Part shown: in pieces, positions 40,709-46,529 of the stretch
Layout of the letters: each line of letters starts with the position of its first letter
How positions within the stretch are numbered: the stretch's first letter is position 1
DNA from: DATKLX01 sp035542155
GTDB taxonomy: Bacteria; Chloroflexota; Anaerolineae; Anaerolineales; Anaerolineaceae
DNA length: 46,529 nucleotides
Assembly (NCBI GenBank): GCA_035542155.1
Contig: DATKLX010000054.1
Location: forward strand, 1-46,529
Direction of reading: 5' to 3'
The notes under the pieces: generated by a model
Database searches by the model: none
What the model saw: only the letters and a program-made list of their open reading frames with translations
Told to the model about the DNA's origin: nothing
Program-made: the position numbers and the translations under genes

Positions 40709-42223
40709 CTAACCTGTCACAGCCGTATTGCCTTCTGAGCTGGAAGTCCTCAACCGGCGGTACTGCTGCCAGCTCTGGACGAAGCTCATTCCGGCGACAA
40801 AAAGGAAACCAATGGCGTACAGAATGACTCCCATCGCCACTCCCCTCCCGGTAGCTGTCGACCACAATATGTACACCGAGTAGAGTGCATAAAATCCCAT
40901 GAGCAGCTCACCGTAAACCACCGGGTTGTTCGGCAGAAGGTATTTCTCCTTGACCCAGGTGTCCTTCCGTCCGCGCAGGTTAAACTTCGGCGTGCGGTTG
41001 AATACCCCGCCCTTGGTGAACAGCCCGGCGACCACAGCTGCCCCGGTATTCAGGGATATCCCGATCCCCAGGATCGAGATGAGCGGCAGCAGCATCAGGC
41101 GATCCCGAATGCGCGGCAGGTGGTTGGTCCGCGATACCGCGTACATCAACGGCGGCCCCAGGCTGGCAAGGATTGAGAAAGGAAAATATCTGATGAATGA
41201 GCTGGCGTACAATGCAATAGGCAGGGTCAGCAGCAGGATCATGATCGCAAACGGAAAAGGCGCGTACATCGACAGGTGCATTAACGCTGCCAGGCGCACA
41301 CGCAGGGGTAGATCGGCGGTAATCACAGTTTTGGACAGTTTGCGGAACGTCTGGATGCTCCCTTTTGCCCAGCGGAACTGCTGGCTCTTAAAGGCTTCGA
41401 TCTGGGCCGGAAGCTCGCCGGGGACGACTACTTCGGAGAGGTATTTAATGCGCCACCCCTTCAACTGCGCCCGGTAGCTCAGGTCCAGGTCTTCCGTGAG
41501 TGTATCTGACTGCCAGCCGCCCGCGTCTTCGATGCATTTTTTCCGCCAGATACCTCCCGACCCGTTGAAGCCCATGAACAGGTTAGAGCCATACCGCGCG
41601 CCCTGCTCGACGATAAAATGGCCGTCCAGCATCAGCGTCTCGGCCCGGGTGAGCAGATTGTAGTTCGAGTTCAGGTGCCCCCAGCGGGTCTGCATACAGC
41701 CCACTTCAGGGTCGGTAAACTCGGTCATCACCCGCCGCAGCCACTGCCGGGGGGGCACAAAATCCGCGTCGAAGATTGCCAGGTACTCCCCGCTCGCCTG
41801 CGACATCCCGTTAGCCAGCGCCCCCGCCTTATAACCGATACGGTCGGTGCGGTGGATCAGTTGGATGTTTATCCCTTCCGCCTGGTACTCATCCACCAGG
41901 CGGCTCACTTTTTCAGTAGTGTCGTCTGTGGAATCATCCAGCACCTGGATTTGCAGACATTCTTTTGGATAATCCTGCTCGACCATGGCGTTTAACAGCC
42001 GGTCGACGATGTAGCTCTCGTTATAGATAGGCAATTGGATTGTTATCTCGGGCCAGGGATCGTTTTGATCCAGCTTCGTCCTGCGTTTCCTCCGCCGGTT
42101 CGACAGCAAATAAAGCGTAGTCAGGACCAGGCTGTTAAAACCATAGAAGGATAATGAGATAATGCAAATAGAATACAGAACTTTAAGGACAGTCAAAAAG
42201 CCTGTCCAGATCGAATCGCTCAT
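40709..42223 (-). CDS. Family 2 membrane glycosyltransferase (cellulose/glucomannan synthase-like)
   Basis: A 504-residue processive-type GT2. An N-terminal helix (about 12-40) is followed by a GT-A domain with DDS (96-98), DAD (152-154), TED (243-245) and QQFRW (281-285), the D,D,D,QxxRW pattern of cellulose synthase and beta-mannan synthase relatives. Four or five C-terminal membrane helices follow from about residue 310. It probably uses a nucleotide sugar to extend a cell-surface beta-glycan. No PilZ domain or bcs partner genes are visible. The gene is monocistronic with a strong terminator. The product sugar is not determined. Confidence 0.88.
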   Translation of the reverse strand: MSDSIWTGFLTVLKVLYSICIISLSFYGFNSLVLTTLYLLSNRRRKRRTKLDQNDPWPEITIQLPIYNESYIVDRLLNAMVEQDYPKECLQIQVLDDSTDDTTEKVSRLVDEYQAEGINIQLIHRTDRIGYKAGALANGMSQASGEYLAIFDADFVPPRQWLRRVMTEFTDPEVGCMQTRWGHLNSNYNLLTRAETLMLDGHFIVEQGARYGSNLFMGFNGSGGIWRKKCIEDAGGWQSDTLTEDLDLSYRAQLKGWRIKYLSEVVVPGELPAQIEAFKSQQFRWAKGSIQTFRKLSKTVITADLPLRVRLAALMHLSMYAPFPFAIMILLLTLPIALYASSFIRYFPFSILASLGPPLMYAVSRTNHLPRIRDRLMLLPLISILGIGISLNTGAAVVAGLFTKGGVFNRTPKFNLRGRKDTWVKEKYLLPNNPVVYGELLMGFYALYSVYILWSTATGRGVAMGVILYAIGFLFVAGMSFVQSWQQYRRLRTSSSEGNTAVTG

Positions 42224-42472
42224 TTATCGTAACCTGACCGTAATCATGCAAACTGATTCATGTCTACGGGTAGCCAAAATTCTGCCGCCGTACCATTCCC
42301 TGATCAATCCCACCCCCGGCCGTATCGTATCATAAAGAGCATCTTCATACTTTTAGTCCGCCCGGGATGCGGGCCAATTCTCAATGCGTATTGTACACAA
42401 TTGTGCCGGTTTAATCACGAGATAATTTGATCAGATTACACCGATTACGGCAATTTTCTCCTCAGAAATGCG
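42224..42472. other. Intergenic region upstream of the glycosyltransferase
   Basis: About 250 bp without a credible ORF, between the glycosyltransferase start and the pgk terminator. It contains a 10-bp palindrome CACAATTGTG (42396-42405) and a small GCCCG/CGGGC hairpin (about 42360-42374). No convincing promoter was found, although minus-strand TATGAT-like boxes exist. Confidence 0.4.
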
Positions 42473-42502
42473 GCTCTCTCAGGCGTTGCCGCCTGAGAGA
42501 GC
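42473..42502 (-). terminator. Hairpin terminator after pgk
   Basis: A 13-bp perfect stem, GCTCTCTCAGGCG (42473-42485) with CGCCTGAGAGAGC (42490-42502), and a 4-nt loop lie 34 nt after the pgk stop. The tail on the minus strand (CGCATTTC) is only weakly T-rich. Confidence 0.65.
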
Positions 42503-42535
42503 GGAAAAGCTCAGTTTGGATCCGTGCAGCCGGCT

Positions 42536-43711
42536 TTATTTATCCTCTAAGGCGGCTACCCCCGGAAGTTCGAGTCCTTCCAGCATTTCCAGCGACGCCC
42601 CGCCGCCGGTCGAGATGTGGGTAATTTTGTCGGCCAGGCCGGACTGCTGAATGGCGGCGACCGAATCACCACCGCCGATGACTGAGATTGCCCCACTGTC
42701 GGCGACCGCCTGGGCCACCCCGTAGGTCCCCTTGGCAAACTTGGGGAACTCGAACACCCCCATTGGGCCATTCCAGACCACCGTGCCTGCCTTTTTTATC
42801 ACCTTTCCGTAGGCCGTCACGGTTTCCGGACCGATATCCATAATCCGCCAGCCGTCCGGGACTGGACCCGTGGGGATCACCCTCGAATTCGCGTCCGCAG
42901 CATATTTGTCCGCAATCACCACGTCCACCGGCAGACGCAGCTTGCTTTTTCCTTCCGCGAGCAACTCGCGAGCCGTATCCAGCGCCTCGTCTTCCACCAG
43001 CGAATCTCCCACCGGGTATCCCTGCGCCTTGAAGAAGGTGTTTGCCATCCCCCCGCCGATCAAAATCGTATCTGCCTTTTTCAGCAGGTTGCGAATCACG
43101 CCGATCTTGTCGCTGATCTTGGCCCCGCCCAGAATGGTGATGAAGGGTCGCTTCGGATTGTCCACAGCCTGGCTCAGGTAGTGGATCTCTTTTTCCATCA
43201 GGAAACCGGCCACGGAGGGCAGGTAATGCGCCACCCCTTCGGTCGAGGCGTGCGCCCGGTGAGCCGAGCCAAAGGCATCATCAACGTACAGATCCGCCAG
43301 CGAAGCCAGTTGGCGCGCCATCTGCGGGTCATTCTTTTCCTCTTCCGGGTGGAAGCGGGTGTTTTCCAGGACGAGCACTTCGCCGGGTTTCAGGTCTTTG
43401 GCTGCCGCTTCTGCCGCCGGGCCGATGCAGTCGTCCGCGAATTTGACCGGCTTGCCCATCAACTGGCTGAGATACTCAGCGACCGGCCGCAGAGAATACT
43501 TCGGATCTGGGCCGCCCTTGGGCCGCCCCAGGTGCGAGCACAGAATCACAGCCGCCCCGTGATCGAGCAGGTAATTGATCGTCGGCAGCGCCGCGCGGAT
43601 GCGCGTATCGTCGCTTACCTTGCCGTCCTGCATCGGGACGTTGAAGTCCACTCGGACCAGAACTTTCTTCCCGTTGACATCCACGTCTCGGACAGTTTTT
43701 TTGTTGAACAT
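42536..43711 (-). CDS. pgk: Phosphoglycerate kinase
   Basis: A 391-residue PGK of normal length. Substrate-binding RVDFNVPMQDG, SHLGRPKGG and ENTRFHPEEEKNDP are in the N-domain. The nucleotide-binding side has ILGGAKISDKIGVI, IGGGMANTFFKAQG, VWNGPMGVFEFPKFA and GGGDSVAA near the C-terminus. It makes ATP from 1,3-bisphosphoglycerate. It lies 111 bp downstream of gap on the same strand, and a hairpin with a T-run stands in between, so pgk may be expressed below gap or need its own promoter. Confidence 0.97.
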   Translation of the reverse strand: MFNKKTVRDVDVNGKKVLVRVDFNVPMQDGKVSDDTRIRAALPTINYLLDHGAAVILCSHLGRPKGGPDPKYSLRPVAEYLSQLMGKPVKFADDCIGPAAEAAAKDLKPGEVLVLENTRFHPEEEKNDPQMARQLASLADLYVDDAFGSAHRAHASTEGVAHYLPSVAGFLMEKEIHYLSQAVDNPKRPFITILGGAKISDKIGVIRNLLKKADTILIGGGMANTFFKAQGYPVGDSLVEDEALDTARELLAEGKSKLRLPVDVVIADKYAADANSRVIPTGPVPDGWRIMDIGPETVTAYGKVIKKAGTVVWNGPMGVFEFPKFAKGTYGVAQAVADSGAISVIGGGDSVAAIQQSGLADKITHISTGGGASLEMLEGLELPGVAALEDK

Positions 43712-43744
43712 GGTTCTACGCCTCCCAATCTATTGTCTTTAGAC

Positions 43745-43796
43745 AAAAATAATGCGTAATGTACCAGGTTCTTGCTCACGGCGGCATTACGCATTA
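43745..43796 (-). terminator. Terminator-like hairpin between gap and pgk
   Basis: A 12-bp perfect inverted repeat, TAATGCGTAATG (43750-43761) with CATTACGCATTA (43785-43796), and a 23-nt loop. On the minus strand the stem is followed directly by TTTTTGTC. A second small hairpin, TTGTCT/AGACAA, lies at 43733-43746. Confidence 0.65.
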
Positions 43797-43822
43797 CAGC
43801 CGTTACTCCGAAAGACGATCGC

Positions 43823-44893
43823 TCAGGAAGCCGAGGTATGCGCGGCTTCTTTCACCGTCAGTTTTTTGGCCATCAGCGCTGCCAGGTCGGCGGTGCGGCA
43901 GGAATAACCCCATTCGTTGTCGTACCAGGCAATCACCTTGACCATGTTCTCGGCGATCACCATCGTCGAGAGTCCATCGACAATACCCGAGCGCGAATCG
44001 CCTTTGAAGTCCATCGAGACAAGCGGTTCATCGGTGTAGCCCAGGATACCCTTCATCGGCCCCTCGGCGGCAGCTTTGAAGGCGGCGTTCAGGTCGGCGA
44101 CCGTGGTGCCCTTCTCACAGGTGGCCACGAAATCCACGATCGAAACCGTGGGGGTGGGGACGCGCAGGGAGAAGCCGTCGAATTTACCCTTGAGATCGGG
44201 GATCACCAGGGCAACAGCCTTAGCGGCGCCGGTGGTCGTCGGGATGATGTTCAGCGCGGCGGCGCGGGCCCGGCGCAGATCCTTGTGGGCCAGGTCGAGG
44301 ATGCGCTGGTCGTTGGTGTACGAATGGATCGTGGTCATCATTGCGTGCTGGATGTTCAGTAGATCATGGACGACCTTGGCAGCCGGGGCCAGGCAATTGG
44401 TGGTGCAAGACGCGTTCGACACGACGTGGTGTTTTTCCGGGTCGTACATACTATCGTTTACGCCCAGCACGAGGGTGAGGTCTTCATTTTTCGCAGGAGC
44501 AGAAATAATAACTTTTTTGGCGCCGCCTTTATCGATGTGGATCCGTGCGCCGGGCTTATTCTTCGCCGGGTCGCCCTTGGCATCGGTGAACACGCCGGTG
44601 GACTCGATCACGATTTCCACACCCAGGTCCGCCCAGGCCAGGTTCCCCGGATCTTTTTCGGCGAAAACCTTGATCCGCTGCCCGTCTACGACAAGGTCGT
44701 TTTCCTGAACCTCGACAGTCCCATGATAGGAGCCGTAATTGGTGTCATATTTGAACAGGTGCGCGTTCGTTTTACTATCGAACAGGTCGTTGATCGCCAC
44801 TACCTCAAGGGTTCCACCGTATTGTTCCTTGATCGCTTTCAACACCTGGCGGCCGATCCGGCCAAATCCATTGATCCCGATACGGGTAGACAT
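43823..44893 (-). CDS. gap: Glyceraldehyde-3-phosphate dehydrogenase, type I
   Basis: A 356-residue GAPDH. The NAD-binding start is RIGINGFGRIGRQVL, the catalytic site is SNASCTTNCLAP with Cys163, and the phosphate region LNIIPTTTGAAK is followed by LKGKFDGFSLRVPTPTVSIVDF. The C-terminal AWYDNEWGYSCR is standard. The protein is about 20 residues longer than usual; the extra length includes a Lys/Asp/Gly-rich insertion near residues 103-120. A near-perfect AGGAGGTG ribosome site predicts high expression. It oxidises glyceraldehyde 3-phosphate to 1,3-bisphosphoglycerate. pgk lies downstream and yvcK upstream on the same strand. Confidence 0.97.
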   Translation of the reverse strand: MSTRIGINGFGRIGRQVLKAIKEQYGGTLEVVAINDLFDSKTNAHLFKYDTNYGSYHGTVEVQENDLVVDGQRIKVFAEKDPGNLAWADLGVEIVIESTGVFTDAKGDPAKNKPGARIHIDKGGAKKVIISAPAKNEDLTLVLGVNDSMYDPEKHHVVSNASCTTNCLAPAAKVVHDLLNIQHAMMTTIHSYTNDQRILDLAHKDLRRARAAALNIIPTTTGAAKAVALVIPDLKGKFDGFSLRVPTPTVSIVDFVATCEKGTTVADLNAAFKAAAEGPMKGILGYTDEPLVSMDFKGDSRSGIVDGLSTMVIAENMVKVIAWYDNEWGYSCRTADLAALMAKKLTVKEAAHTSAS

Positions 44894-44927
44894 GTTACAC
44901 CTCCTAGATTATGAAAAATGGTTTTTT

Positions 44928-44936
44928 ATTGTACCA
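44928..44936 (-). promoter_or_regulatory. Extended -10 promoter for gap
   Basis: TGGTACAAT on the minus strand, a -10 with TGn extension, about 34 nt before the gap ATG and followed by the AGGAGGTG ribosome site (44898-44905). No clear -35 was found. Confidence 0.5.
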
Positions 44937-45052
44937 TGCGAGGCATAGCACATATATTTCAATTTAAGGTTCCAGATCATCGATCCAGTGAATCAAGGAT
45001 ATTTGGCTCGACTGTTGATGTTCGCTATATTCCTGGTATGCGGCCAGGACCT

Positions 45053-46363
45053 TTATCCCGCGAGAGGGCCCGTGCGTTCATAGAACAGGTCCAAAACCGT
45101 TTGGGCCAGTCTGCCCGAATGGTGGCGGCGCGGTTGGTCCAGGTCGAGCAGGTCGGCCTCATAGATCGGGAATCGTTCGCCCTGGTCGGTGTTAGCCTTC
45201 ACCCACTGGGTTTGGGCCGGTGGGTTGCCCACACACTGCTTATTGCTGATCACCACGTCCAGCACCTCCGACCCCAGGTGCTTTTCGATGACCCGCACGT
45301 GGTCGTCGCAGGAATAGCCGTCCGTCTCCCCGGGCTGGGTGGTGACGTTGCACACGTAGAACTTCATCGCTCGTGACACGCGCAACGCCTCAGCGATATC
45401 CGGCACCAGCAGGTTGGGAATGATGCTCGTGTACAGGCTGCCCGGGCCAATGACGATCAGGTCGGCCGCCAGGATCGCCTGGATCGCCGGCGGAAATGCC
45501 AGAGGATTGTTCGGCTCCAGCCAGATATTGCGCACGTGCCCGGCCGCCTTGGGGATCGAGCTCTCCCCTTTTACCTGGACCTCGTGTACCGCGTCCGGTA
45601 AAATCACGTCTGCCACCAGGCGCACATCGTGAAGAGTCGCCGGCACAACCTGCCCGTGGACTGCCAGCACCCGTCCCGATTCGGTCACTGCCTCCTCAAA
45701 GCTGCCGGTGATATCGGTCAGCGCGGTGATCAGCAGGTTGCCCAACGAATGACCGTTCAGCCCGGCGCCTTCCCCAAAACGGTACTGGAAGATCTGGGTC
45801 ATCATCGCCTCATCGTCCGAGAGGGCCGCCAGACAGCTCCGAATATCGCCCGGGGGGAGGATACCGATGTTGCGCCGCAGTTCGCCAGAAGAGCCGCCAT
45901 CGTCTGATACCGTCACGATTGCCGTCAGGTTATGGGTATGCTCTTTCAATCCTCGCAGCAGGGTCGAGAGCCCCGTTCCTCCGCCTATCGTCACGATCCG
46001 CGGACCCCGCTCGCGCCGCCGGTAGGTTGTCATCGTATCGATCACATTCCAGCCCGGGCGCATAAATGGCTTCAGCAGCGCCCGGCTTAACCCCCAGATC
46101 CCAAGCAAGGTGATCACCAGCCCGATCCCGCCAAAGATCAGGATGCGCATCGGCCGGTCCAGAAAGCGCAGCGAAGCCGTCGAGAGATACGGAAGCCACC
46201 AGGTATCGGGGACGGTGCGGTAAATATCCAGGACAAATAAAGCCAGTCCCACTCCCAGAAGCGTCACCCCCAGGAGCAGGACCAAAACCCAGCGCTTGAC
46301 CCCGATCCCTGGGGTCAGCCAGCGTGCGTTCTTGCGGATCCATCTTGCCAAGGAAAAATTCAT
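45053..46363 (-). CDS. yvcK: YvcK/CofD-like gluconeogenesis factor with two membrane helices
   Basis: A 436-residue protein. Two hydrophobic helices at about 26-47 and 73-91 precede the YvcK domain (122-432). That domain shows VTIGGGTGLS (124-133), VSDDGGSSGELR, PPGDIRSCLAAL, the NGHSLGNL region, IVIGPGSLYTSIIPNLLV and CNVTTQPGETDGYS. B. subtilis YvcK is soluble, binds UDP-sugars such as UDP-GlcNAc, and is needed for growth on gluconeogenic carbon and for cell shape. The membrane anchor is an extra feature. Its position upstream of gap and pgk suits a carbon-flux role. The promoter spacing suggests a leaderless mRNA. Confidence 0.92.
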   Translation of the reverse strand: MNFSLARWIRKNARWLTPGIGVKRWVLVLLLGVTLLGVGLALFVLDIYRTVPDTWWLPYLSTASLRFLDRPMRILIFGGIGLVITLLGIWGLSRALLKPFMRPGWNVIDTMTTYRRRERGPRIVTIGGGTGLSTLLRGLKEHTHNLTAIVTVSDDGGSSGELRRNIGILPPGDIRSCLAALSDDEAMMTQIFQYRFGEGAGLNGHSLGNLLITALTDITGSFEEAVTESGRVLAVHGQVVPATLHDVRLVADVILPDAVHEVQVKGESSIPKAAGHVRNIWLEPNNPLAFPPAIQAILAADLIVIGPGSLYTSIIPNLLVPDIAEALRVSRAMKFYVCNVTTQPGETDGYSCDDHVRVIEKHLGSEVLDVVISNKQCVGNPPAQTQWVKANTDQGERFPIYEADLLDLDQPRRHHSGRLAQTVLDLFYERTGPLAG

Positions 46364-46371
46364 ATAATCTG

Positions 46372-46400
46372 ATCATAGCAGTCTTTCCAGGTCTCGTCAA
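46372..46400 (-). promoter_or_regulatory. Promoter for yvcK, near-leaderless
   Basis: On the minus strand TTGACG (46400-46395), a 17-nt spacer and TATGAT (46377-46372). Only 8 nt separate the -10 from the ATG, so the leader is 0-2 nt, with no Shine-Dalgarno. Confidence 0.7.

Positions 46401-46529
<129 letters not shown>

Noticed and set aside
42396..42405. CACAATTGTG palindrome as a regulator site for the glycosyltransferase
   Set aside because: A 10-bp palindrome is expected by chance at this scale, and no promoter was found beside it.

Overview
The window looks like chromosomal DNA from a member of the Chloroflexota, most likely an Anaerolineae-type anaerobe. That placement is an inference from style and content. 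Lipoproteins carry Ala/Pro/Thr-rich linkers, multi-domain GAF histidine kinases are abundant, YvcK has two N-terminal membrane helices, there is an NfnAB-type bifurcating transhydrogenase, and Gram-positive-like envelope genes (LCP, LysM) occur. I see no rRNA, tRNA, CRISPR array, prophage or intact insertion sequence. Thirty-eight protein genes are supported, tightly packed on both strands.

Layout. 1-4.6 kb: a LacI-type regulator followed by a CUT2-type sugar ABC importer (lipoprotein binding protein, single-domain ATPase, permease). A 13-bp hairpin lies between binding protein and ATPase. 4.6-8.0 kb (minus): a transglutaminase-like lipoprotein and the nfnA-nfnB pair. 8.3-13.7 kb (plus): a signalling operon of amino-acid-type binding lipoprotein, Cache/HAMP/GAF histidine kinase, single-domain response regulator and SpoIIE-type phosphatase. 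13.9-18.3 kb (plus): a membrane histidine-kinase-like protein lacking its phospho-accepting His, then a LysM protein and an LCP-family protein. 18.4-19.4 kb: a single gene for a tyrosine-recombinase-fold protein that has lost most catalytic residues. 19.4-26.9 kb: tilS, a receiver/CpaE-like ATPase plus GAF kinase pair, a DegV protein, mutL and a HAD phosphatase. 27-32.7 kb (plus): C-terminal processing protease, S1-domain RNA-binding protein, pyrG with a structured leader, and eno. 32.7-33.5 kb: an AT-richer, gene-poor stretch with clustered palindromes and a small HTH-like ORF. 33.5-37.6 kb: ruvB-queA-udgB (minus), divergent from upp, then a DUF1801-like gene. 37.6-46.4 kb (minus): pknB-tpiA plus a small membrane ORF, a family-2 glycosyltransferase, and yvcK, gap and pgk.

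Functional picture. Four glycolytic enzymes (Eno, TPI, PGK, GAPDH) and the central-carbon/envelope regulator YvcK lie within 15 kb, with a membrane Ser/Thr kinase apparently co-transcribed with tpiA. The sugar importer and NfnAB fit a fermentative anaerobe that must balance NADH, NADPH and ferredoxin. Three separate signalling modules lie between 8 and 23 kb.

The most noteworthy items are two fold-preserving but active-site-degenerate proteins: a tyrosine recombinase with Arg-I, His, His/Trp and Tyr all replaced at exact XerD spacing, and a histidine kinase with Gln in place of the H-box His. Others are the pyrG leader with terminator-like hairpins, a recurring TGCTATAAT extended -10 promoter, and four genes whose -10 box lies only 6-8 nt from the start codon, suggesting leaderless mRNAs. 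All functional statements rest on reading motifs by eye; no database search was run.
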